DNA of 13,218 nt, taken from positions 3,433-16,650 of the forward strand of contig JAHWKQ010000022.1 of the NCBI GenBank assembly GCA_019347785.1, read 5' to 3'. The notes beneath the pieces were generated by a model. It was not told the origin of the DNA. It saw nothing but the letters and a program-made list of their open reading frames with translations, and did not search any database. Numbering within the stretch: position 1 is the stretch's first letter; every line of letters begins with the position of its first letter. Shown here one piece after another: positions 7,479 to 13,218 of this stretch. The translations under genes and the position numbers were made by a program. The DNA comes from Actinomycetota bacterium. GTDB taxonomy: Bacteria; Actinomycetota; Nitriliruptoria; Euzebyales; Egibacteraceae.

Positions 7479-8690
7479 TTGAGCATGCCACAGGAGCGGG
7501 GACCGCGGGATGTGGACGGCTGGCGGCCCGCCGTGCGCAACGTCGGCGCGCTGCTGCGCGCCAGGGCCCGCGAGCGCGGTGACCGACCCTGCCTGACGTT
7601 CCACGACGAGCGCGGCGGGGAACGCACCGAGCTGGGCTACGCGACCCTGTTCAACTGGGTCTCCAAGACGTCCAACCTGCTGACCGAGGAGCTCGGCGTC
7701 GGACGCGGGGACCGCGTGGGGCTGGACACCGGTGACCACTGGACCACCGCCGTCCTGGCCTCGGCCTGCTGGCAGGTGGGCGCGGCGGCCGTCCCCGGGC
7801 CGCCCGGGCGCGACTGGCCTCCGGTGGCGGTGGTGTTCGCCCGTGAGGACCGGCTGCCCCCGGCCGGCTTCCCGGCGCCGGCCGTCGCGGTGGGGACCGG
7901 CATGGGCGCCCGCCTGACCACCCACCCCGGGGACGCGCTGCCCTACGCCGAGGAGGTGCTCGCGTTCGCCGACGACTACGACGACGAGGACGTGTCGCTG
8001 GACGACGACGCCCTGGTCGTGCCCCCGGTGCGGCTGTCCCAGGGCAACCTGCTGGCGGCGGCGGAGGCGCTGGTCGCCTGGGGCGACCTGGGCCCGGAGG
8101 ATCGCCTGCTGGCCGCCGTCCCGACGATGGGCGTGCAGGCCCTGGCCCTGGGGTGGCTGGGGCCGGTCGCCGCCGGCGCCTCCGCCGTGACCGTTCGCCA
8201 CCCCTCCCCCGCCGGCCTGCGGCGGCTGGCCGACCGCGAGCGTGTCACGACGACACTGCTGGGAGCCGCCGGCGCGAGCGAGCTTTCCGTGCCGCCCCCG
8301 GGCGCGCTGTGCGCCGAGCGCGGCGCCGCCCGCCTGCCGCGCCGGGACGGCCTGTCGGTCGGGCACGGGCTGGTCGAGGCCACCGTGGCGTCGTCGTTCG
8401 TGCCCCGCGACCTCGACGACGCCACGGGACGCTGGCTGTCGTCGGCCCCCACGGTGGGGTGCGCCGCCGCCCACGCGCGACTGGCCGCGGTGGGCCCGGA
8501 CGGCGGCGAGCTGGGCGACGGGCGCCCCGGCGAGCTGGCGGTGCGGGGGCCGATGGTGATGACCGGCTACCTGGGCGACGACGACGCCTCGGCGGCCGCG
8601 CTGGCCCACGGCTGGCTGCACTCCGGCGACCGGGGCTTCACGGCCACCGGCCCCGACGGCCGCCGCTACGGCTTCCTCGGGGCGGGCTGA
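7479..8690 (+). CDS. TIGR03089-type AMP-ligase-like protein, probably catalytically inactive
   Basis: This 403-residue protein has the layout of an acyl-CoA synthetase / adenylate-forming enzyme but lacks key motifs. Residues 20-110 match the actinobacterial TIGR03089 family as I recall it, including ATLFNWVSKTSNLL (55-68) and GDRVGLDTGDHW (77-88). At the expected P-loop (usually SGTTGxPKG) it has only ALVVPPVRLSQGNLL (178-192). Later ligase landmarks survive: HGLVE (296-300), GELAVRGPMVMTGYLG (351-366) and HGWLHSGDRGF (377-387). It ends at FLGAG, where the family normally continues into the C-terminal domain with the catalytic Lys. There is an acidic run at 163-178. AAGGGG 5 nt before the TTG supports the start at 7479; an ATG at 7485 is the alternative. 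Its 3' end overlaps the convergent thioesterase gene by 25 nt. It diverges from the LCP gene, as I recall Rv3268 lying next to Rv3267. Its function is unknown. Confidence 0.87.
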   Translation: MSMPQERGPRDVDGWRPAVRNVGALLRARARERGDRPCLTFHDERGGERTELGYATLFNWVSKTSNLLTEELGVGRGDRVGLDTGDHWTTAVLASACWQVGAAAVPGPPGRDWPPVAVVFAREDRLPPAGFPAPAVAVGTGMGARLTTHPGDALPYAEEVLAFADDYDDEDVSLDDDALVVPPVRLSQGNLLAAAEALVAWGDLGPEDRLLAAVPTMGVQALALGWLGPVAAGASAVTVRHPSPAGLRRLADRERVTTTLLGAAGASELSVPPPGALCAERGAARLPRRDGLSVGHGLVEATVASSFVPRDLDDATGRWLSSAPTVGCAAAHARLAAVGPDGGELGDGRPGELAVRGPMVMTGYLGDDDASAAALAHGWLHSGDRGFTATGPDGRRYGFLGAG

Positions 8691-9199
8691 GCCCCCGGCA
8701 CGGGACCGTACGTGCCCAGCCGCTCGATGCGCTCCTTGCGGAACTGGCGGCGGATGCCCGCCTGGCGCTCACGCCGGCGGTCGTCGTCGGTCTCGGCGAC
8801 GAGCGGGCGCACGCGGACGGGCGTGCCGTCCTCGTCGAGGCCGACGAGCACGAGGTAGGCGCTGGTGGTGTGCCGGCGCTGGCCGCCGTGCCACGGCTCG
8901 GCCTCGACGCGGACGCCGACCTCCAGCGACTTGGAGCCGACCGCGTTGACGCGGGCGTGCACGAACAGGACGTCGCCGACGTTGACCGGCTGGTAGAAGG
9001 ACAGCTCGTCGATCGCCACGGTCACGCAGACGTGCCCGGCGTGGCGGGCCGCGGCGATGCCGGCGGCCGAGTCGACCTCGTGCATGATCACGCCGCCGTG
9101 GACCTTGCCCAACAGGTTGGCGTCCAGGGGTGTCATGGTCCGGGCGAACGTCACCTCGCTGGCCCGTGGGGGCCGCCCCGCCAGGTCGTCGGCGACCAT
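8666..9199 (-). CDS. Hotdog-fold acyl-CoA thioesterase (ACOT/YciA type)
   Basis: This 177-residue protein has one hotdog domain (about residues 12-135) predicted to hydrolyse acyl-CoA to free acid and CoA in the cytosol. The family's N-terminal active-site region is LDANLLGKVHGGVIMHEVDSAAG (25-47), with the Asp at 43 in the usual catalytic position. DELSFYQPVNVGDVLFVHA (64-82) and HTTSAYLVLVGLDEDG (110-125) are the other conserved strands. The C-terminal 50 residues are basic and outside the domain. The ATG follows the dehydrogenase TAG directly (TAGATG) with no separate ribosome-binding site, so the two are presumably co-translated. It may recycle CoA or balance acyl-CoA pools produced by the upstream dehydrogenase. 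Chain-length preference cannot be told. Confidence 0.92.
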   Translation of the reverse strand: MVADDLAGRPPRASEVTFARTMTPLDANLLGKVHGGVIMHEVDSAAGIAAARHAGHVCVTVAIDELSFYQPVNVGDVLFVHARVNAVGSKSLEVGVRVEAEPWHGGQRRHTTSAYLVLVGLDEDGTPVRVRPLVAETDDDRRRERQAGIRRQFRKERIERLGTYGPVPGAQPAPRKP

Positions 9200-10351
9200 C
9201 TACAGCGGGCCCAGCAGCCTGCGGGCGACGACCAGGCGCTGGATCTGGTTGGTGCCCTCGTAGATCTGGGTGATCTTCGCGTCGCGCATCATGCGCTCGA
9301 CGGGGTGGTCGCTGACGTAGCCGTAGCCGCCCAGGACCTGCACCGCGTCCGTGGTCACCGCCATGGCGACGTCGCTCGCCTTGCATTTGGCCGCGGCGCT
9401 GAGCAGCCCCAGGTCCGGGTCGCCCCGGTCGGCGCTCGCCCCGGCGGCGTAGACCAGCTGACGCGCCGCCTCGATGTCGATGGCCATGTCCGCCAGCATG
9501 AACTGCACGGCCTGGAACGAGCCGATCGGCCTGCCGAACTGGCGGCGCTCCCGCGCGTAGCCGACGCAGTGGTCAAGGGCCCCCTGCGCGATGCCGACCG
9601 CCTGGGCGCCGATCGTGAGCCGGGTGTGGTCCAGAGCCCTCAGGGCCGTCTTGAAGCCCTCGCCGGGCCGCCCGACGAGGCGGTCGCCGGGCACGGCGCA
9701 GCCGTCGAAGTGGACCTGGCACGTCGGCGACCCGCGGATGCCGAGCTTGTCCTCCTTGCGGCCGACGCTGACCCCCGGGTCGTCGGCGCGGACGTAGAAC
9801 GCCGAGACGCCGCGCGCGCCGGCGTCCGGGTCGGTCTTGGCCATGACGACGTAGGCGTCCGACACCCCGGCGTTGGTGGTCCACATCTTGCTGCCGTCCA
9901 GCCGCCAGCCCTCGCCGTCGGGGCGGGCCCGGGTCGTCATGGCGGCCGCGTCCGAGCCCGCGCCGGCCTCCGACAGGCAGTAGGAGATCAGCTCGTCGCC
10001 CGACGCGAGCGGCGGCAGCCAGCGCCGCAGCTGCTCCTCGTCGGCCGCAAGCAGCAGCGGCATGGTGCCCAGCTTCTGCACGCCGGGGATGAGCGAGGAC
10101 GACGCGCACGCGCGCGCGACCTCTTCGATGAGCACGCAGAACGTGACCGCGTCCGCTCCGCCGCCGCCGTACTCCTCGGGGATGTGCAGGCCCAGCAGGC
10201 CGTTGGCGGCCAGCAGCGTGCGGACGTCGTGGGGGAAGACCGCGTCGGCGTCGATCTGCGCGGCGCGGGGCGCGATCTTGTCCTCGCACAGGGTGCGCAC
10301 GACGCCACGGAACTCGCGCTGCTCGTCGGTCAGCCTGAAGGCGTCGGACAT
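9200..10351 (-). CDS. Acyl-CoA dehydrogenase, FadE25-like
   Basis: This 383-residue flavoprotein is predicted to introduce the alpha,beta double bond in an acyl-CoA and pass electrons to ETF. The FAD-contact motifs are SYCLSEAGAGSD (123-134) and KMWTTNAG (155-162). ARERRQFGRPIGSFQAVQF (266-284) and LGGYGY (340-345) are standard. The catalytic base is E365 in ITQIYEGTNQIQR, the position used by short- and medium-chain enzymes. Long stretches, such as IPEEYGGGGAD and HTRLTIGAQAVGIAQGALD, recall M. tuberculosis FadE25 (Rv3274c) closely; this is from memory, not a search. The ATG at 10351 lies 15 nt after the fusion gene stop, and no clear ribosome-binding site is visible. All expected motifs are intact. 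Its place beside envelope genes probably reflects the conserved actinobacterial neighbourhood more than a role in glycan assembly. Confidence 0.95.
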   Translation of the reverse strand: MSDAFRLTDEQREFRGVVRTLCEDKIAPRAAQIDADAVFPHDVRTLLAANGLLGLHIPEEYGGGGADAVTFCVLIEEVARACASSSLIPGVQKLGTMPLLLAADEEQLRRWLPPLASGDELISYCLSEAGAGSDAAAMTTRARPDGEGWRLDGSKMWTTNAGVSDAYVVMAKTDPDAGARGVSAFYVRADDPGVSVGRKEDKLGIRGSPTCQVHFDGCAVPGDRLVGRPGEGFKTALRALDHTRLTIGAQAVGIAQGALDHCVGYARERRQFGRPIGSFQAVQFMLADMAIDIEAARQLVYAAGASADRGDPDLGLLSAAAKCKASDVAMAVTTDAVQVLGGYGYVSDHPVERMMRDAKITQIYEGTNQIQRLVVARRLLGPL

Positions 10352-10366
10352 GGTGTCGACCGCAGC

Positions 10367-12241
10367 CTACCGGGAGGGTCGGTCGAGCCCGGCGACCAGC
10401 TCGCGCACCTCGTGGTCGCCGTAGAAGTGCCGCCAGGCCCCTCCCGTCGCCAGCAGCCGGTCGGCCAGGCGCCGCATCTCGTCGTGGTCGTACAGCTCGT
10501 TGACGTTGCGGCTCGACAGCGTCTCGTCCAGCCGCTCGGCCTCGGGCGCGATGACCCGCAGCGCCCGGCCGCCGGAGGCGACGACGTCCTCGTAGCGCAG
10601 CACCCGCGCGGGGGGCAGGGCGTCGCGCAGCCGCCCGTACCACCACGACAGGAGGCGCAGCTGGCGTTCCGCGCGCTCCCCCTCGCGTGAGGTGAAGCGG
10701 CCCAGGTCCTCGTCGAACCACTCGGCGTGCGGGCTGCGGCCCTCGCGCATGGGGATGTCGACGCTGTTCCAGGAGGCGAGCACGGCCAGCGGGTTGCGCA
10801 CGAGCCCGAAGCACGGGAAGCGGCGGGCGAGGTGGCCCAGCAGCGCCGTGAACGTCGCGAGGTCCTTGATCACCAGCCGGAAGCCGGCCGACAGCTCCTT
10901 GTCGACGCCGACGCGGCCCCGCTCGGCGATGTCGTGGCGCAGCCCGTCCGCGGTGGGCGCGGCCTCGAAGAAGTTGTCCGTGTCGCGGCCCTCGATGGCC
11001 TTGGACACCGCGACGCGGTCGGCCAGGATCGCCGCGCGCTGGGCGTCGAAGAACTCCGCGATCATGTCGCCCACCTCGTCGGGGATCCGCAGGGGCTTGT
11101 AGCGGCTGGGCCCCAGCGGCTCGCTCAGCGCCACCGTGTCCGGCAGCCGGTTCAGCAGGTGGGTGATCAGCGTGGTCCCCGACCGCGGCAGGCCGGTGAC
11201 GACGATGTCGGCCGGGCGCGCGGGCGGTCGCCGACGGCGGCGGTGGGGCGCCGGCCTGGGGGGCGTGCTCGTCACCTCCTCCAGCACCCCGGCGAAGGCC
11301 TCCCGCTCGTGTCGCAGCGTGTGGTGGGTCACCTCCTCGTAGCCGGCCTCGCGCAGCCGGTCGGCCTCCTCGGGCCGCGCGGCGAGCCGGCGCAGCGTGT
11401 CGACGTAGGCCCCGGCGTCGTCGAAGGGCACCTGCAGGCAGTTCTGCCCGAAGCGGCAGTACACGAGGTTGCCGCCGACATCCGGGGCGACGACGACCGC
11501 GCCGGCGGCCATCGCCTCCAGACCCGGCAGGTAGTGGCCCTCCTCGGGGCCGGGCGCGCCGAGGAAGACGTCGCACCAGTGGTACAGCTCGCGCAGCTGC
11601 GGCCACGCCACCGTGCGGCGGACCGCACGGAAGCGGAAACCGCGGTCACCCGACAGGGCGCCGGCGACCCGGTCGCCCACGTCGGACTTCCAGGTCGTGT
11701 AGCCGACGCGCACCGGCCGGCCCAGGCCCGGCGGCCGGGGGCGGGAGAAGTACTCGACCCGGTGGCCCAGCGGGATCAGGTGGGCCGGGCAGCTGCGGTT
11801 GAGGTGGGGGTCGACGGCCGCGAGCACCCGGTCGTTGACGACGACGCGAGTCATGGGCCGCGTGAGCAGCCGCAGCGCGTACCCGTCGATCCACTCCGGG
11901 TTGGCGTGGCGGACGTTCTGCACCACGTGGATGACCCGCTGAGGAGCAACCGTGGGCGACAGCCGGGCCGCGATCTGCTCGTAGTGGGTGGGCCAGGAGA
12001 AGAAGACGACGTCGTCGGGCGTGGCGCTGAAGCCGTAGTCGCCCCGGTAGGTCACGTCACCGCCGGCGCGCAGCGCCTCGAGGCCGGGGATCTGGAAGAT
12101 GGGCAGGCTGTCGGCGTAGGGCTCGCGCGAGCAGATCTGCACGCGCAGCCCCAGCCGCAGGGCGTGCAGCGCGTAGTCGAAGACCTTGATGACACCCCCC
12201 ACCGGCCGGTAGGTGGGCGTCAGCGCGTGCATGGTGGTCAC
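10367..12241 (-). CDS. Bifunctional GT4-like glycosyltransferase - sulfotransferase fusion
   Basis: This 624-residue protein joins two enzymes in one frame. Residues 1-325 form a GT-B glycosyltransferase. The N-terminal loop is TPTYRPVGGVIKVFDYA (8-24), and the donor-site block is PEEGHYLPGLEAMAAGAVV (232-250) with the E234-x7-E242 pattern of retaining GT4 enzymes. Residues 327-345 are a Pro/Arg linker containing RRRRR. Residues 346-624 form a PAPS sulfotransferase, with VVTGLPRSGTTLITHLL (347-363) as the 5'-phosphosulfate loop and LVRNPLAVLASWNS (480-493) as the 3'-phosphate site. VLRYEDVV (547-554) is the later conserved segment. The GTG start at 12241 is 4 nt after the methyltransferase-like gene; an ATG three codons in is an alternative. 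There is no signal peptide, so action is expected in the cytosol. The fusion suggests a sugar is added and then sulfated on the same acceptor. Which sugar and acceptor are unknown. Confidence 0.9.
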   Translation of the reverse strand: MTTMHALTPTYRPVGGVIKVFDYALHALRLGLRVQICSREPYADSLPIFQIPGLEALRAGGDVTYRGDYGFSATPDDVVFFSWPTHYEQIAARLSPTVAPQRVIHVVQNVRHANPEWIDGYALRLLTRPMTRVVVNDRVLAAVDPHLNRSCPAHLIPLGHRVEYFSRPRPPGLGRPVRVGYTTWKSDVGDRVAGALSGDRGFRFRAVRRTVAWPQLRELYHWCDVFLGAPGPEEGHYLPGLEAMAAGAVVVAPDVGGNLVYCRFGQNCLQVPFDDAGAYVDTLRRLAARPEEADRLREAGYEEVTHHTLRHEREAFAGVLEEVTSTPPRPAPHRRRRRPPARPADIVVTGLPRSGTTLITHLLNRLPDTVALSEPLGPSRYKPLRIPDEVGDMIAEFFDAQRAAILADRVAVSKAIEGRDTDNFFEAAPTADGLRHDIAERGRVGVDKELSAGFRLVIKDLATFTALLGHLARRFPCFGLVRNPLAVLASWNSVDIPMREGRSPHAEWFDEDLGRFTSREGERAERQLRLLSWWYGRLRDALPPARVLRYEDVVASGGRALRVIAPEAERLDETLSSRNVNELYDHDEMRRLADRLLATGGAWRHFYGDHEVRELVAGLDRPSR

Positions 12242-12245
12242 CGGC

Positions 12246-13061
12246 TCACCATGCCACCGGCAGGCCGATCTTCGTCAGCGTGATCACCCCACCGCGGTAC
12301 AGGTCGTCGCCCGGGTAGCGCAGGGCGTCCACGTGCTCGGTCACGACCCTCCGGTCGGTGCCCGCCAGCACCGTCTCGGTGAGCTCCGGCACGCTCATGG
12401 GGCGCCGCCACGGCTCGCCGCGCACACGGTCGGCGACCAGGTCCTCAACCAGCACGATGCGGCCGCCCGGGCGCACCGCGCGCCACACCTCCGACACGAG
12501 CCGGCGCTGCTCGTGCGCCGGCCGGCGGTGTGCGAGGTCGGCGCAGAGGCCCAGGTCGAAGCGGTCGGGCGGGAACGGCAGGCGCAGGTGCGACTCCAGC
12601 CCGTCGACGGCCAGCTCCGGGTACCCGGCCCGGGCGTCCGCCAGCCGCTCGGGCTCGGACTCCATCGCGGCGACGTCGAGGTGGCGCGACACGAACAGCC
12701 CGACCCAGCGCTGCACGGCCGGCGCCACCACCAGCACCGACAACGGCCGCGTCACCGGCTGGACGGCCAGCGCCACGTCGAGCTGGTCCCCCACCGCGCG
12801 CGTCCGCAGCCGATGCGCCGGCTTGGCCCGTCTGGCACCCACCGCGCCCTGCCCCAGCTCGTCGACCGCGGCTCGGGCGACGGACTCCAGCCCGTCCCCG
12901 CCCCTGACGCGCTGGGTCTGTGACCAGCCGTAGCGCCGGCGCAGGTCCGCCCAGGGGGCGTCCGCGGCGGCGAGGCGGTCGTCCGGGCCGATGTCGGCCA
13001 GCTGCGGGCCCAGCGTCCGCTCGATGCCGGCGGCGTCCAGCTCGTCGGGCAGGCGCAGCAC
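12246..13061 (-). CDS. Methyltransferase-like protein, possibly the 3' part of an interrupted gene
   Basis: From the first in-frame start after an upstream TAG (GTG at 13061) this reads as 271 residues. Residues 105-200 resemble a class I SAM-dependent methyltransferase. The segments are RPLSVLVVAPAVQRWVGLF (105-123), an acidic strand-2 end near MESEPERL (133-140) and FDLGLCADLAHR (158-169). WRAVRPGGRIVLVEDLV (183-199) closes the region. The Gly-rich motif I (GxGxG) is not present, so SAM binding is uncertain. Residues 1-65 belong to no fold I recognise. The 45 bases between the TAG (13109-13107) and this GTG keep G/C third positions in the same frame, so the gene may once have begun beyond the window. 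Its stop is 4 nt from the fusion gene start, implying co-transcription. The product could modify the glycan by methylation; this is a guess. Confidence 0.65.
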   Translation of the reverse strand: MLRLPDELDAAGIERTLGPQLADIGPDDRLAAADAPWADLRRRYGWSQTQRVRGGDGLESVARAAVDELGQGAVGARRAKPAHRLRTRAVGDQLDVALAVQPVTRPLSVLVVAPAVQRWVGLFVSRHLDVAAMESEPERLADARAGYPELAVDGLESHLRLPFPPDRFDLGLCADLAHRRPAHEQRRLVSEVWRAVRPGGRIVLVEDLVADRVRGEPWRRPMSVPELTETVLAGTDRRVVTEHVDALRYPGDDLYRGGVITLTKIGLPVAW

Positions 13062-13106
13062 GATGGGCAGGTCACGGTCCCCGGGGCGCAGGGCGGCGAA
13101 CGGGAA

Positions 13107-13218
13107 CTACAGCGCATCCAGCACCACCAGACCGGCGGCGCCGTCCAGCGCCTGCGCCAGCGGCCCGTCCCGGCCCAGGACGACGACCTCGGCGGGCAGC
13201 GCCGACGGCTCCAGCGGG
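13107..13218 (-). CDS. 3' end of an upstream reading frame ending in TAG (partial)
   Basis: The minus strand is open from the window edge to a TAG at 13109-13107 and encodes about 36 residues. It ends in AAGLVVLDAL and includes AEVVVLGRDGPLAQALDG. Codons are strongly G/C-ending. The frame is the same as that of the methyltransferase-like gene downstream, so this is either the C-terminus of a separate gene or the 5' part of one gene split by a nonsense codon. The fragment is too short to name. Confidence 0.5.
   Translation of the reverse strand, partial: PLEPSALPAEVVVLGRDGPLAQALDGAAGLVVLDAL

Noticed and set aside
7350..8621. Extension of the LCP frame upstream through the ligase-like gene to 8621
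   Set aside because: The added sequence is the antisense of a supported gene and has no LCP character. The transmembrane helix and LCP domain follow the ATG at 7349.
8153..10690. Long open frame (845 codons) on the + strand opposite the thioesterase, dehydrogenase and fusion genes
   Set aside because: Low-complexity Arg/Ala/Gly/His/Asp-rich translation with no motif. It is the antisense shadow of genes with clear catalytic motifs, a usual effect of very high GC.
12246..12923. Plus-strand frames opposite the methyltransferase-like gene
   Set aside because: They are compositionally biased and without motifs. The minus strand holds a methyltransferase-like strand pattern and is placed 4 nt from the fusion gene start.

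Overview
The window comes from a very high-GC genome. Almost every codon in the recognisable genes ends in G or C, and GTG and TTG starts are common. Gene content points to Actinomycetota: a DUF222/HNH (13E12-type) endonuclease, a TIGR03089-type AMP-ligase-like protein, an LCP protein with a LytR_C domain, and an acyl-CoA dehydrogenase resembling mycobacterial FadE25. From memory, rmlD, an LCP gene (Rv3267), a TIGR03089 gene (Rv3268) and fadE25 (Rv3274c) also lie close together in Mycobacterium tuberculosis. The window looks like a variant of that cell-envelope neighbourhood. Genus or family cannot be fixed from the sequence.

Layout. (1) Bases 1-837, + strand: the 3' part of a DUF222/HNH endonuclease gene. 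(2) Bases 5737 down to 824, - strand: a tightly packed run rmlA > rmlB > rmlD > GT2 glycosyltransferase > sulfotransferase. Junctions are a 1-nt gap, a 7-nt gap and two 4-nt GTGA overlaps. The last gene overlaps the convergent HNH gene by 14 nt. (3) Bases 7349 down to 5814, - strand: an LCP (LytR-CpsA-Psr) ligase gene upstream of rmlA, with a GC-rich hairpin over its stop codon. (4) Bases 7350-7478: a 129-nt divergent intergenic region with a 15-bp palindrome and a tandem 10-bp repeat. (5) Bases 7479-8690, + strand: a degenerate adenylate-forming-like protein. (6) Bases 13218 down to 8666, - strand: a frame broken by a TAG, then a methyltransferase-like gene, a glycosyltransferase-sulfotransferase fusion, an acyl-CoA dehydrogenase and a hotdog thioesterase, in a second compact run. 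No gene-free stretch exceeds 300 bases. I saw no tRNA, rRNA, CRISPR array or insertion sequence.

How the genes may work together (inference). RmlA, RmlB and RmlD make a dTDP-6-deoxyhexose, presumably dTDP-L-rhamnose. However, rmlC is absent, so the epimerase must be elsewhere or the sugar is different. The ExoA-like GT2 and the GT4 half of the fusion would assemble a glycan. Two separate PAPS-type sulfotransferase modules would sulfate it, and the LCP protein could attach it to peptidoglycan. The best candidate for something new is this combination, a putative sulfated deoxyhexose-containing wall glycopolymer, and especially the single polypeptide joining a retaining glycosyltransferase to a sulfotransferase. 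The acyl-CoA dehydrogenase and thioesterase are probably ordinary fatty-acid metabolism genes belonging to the conserved neighbourhood.
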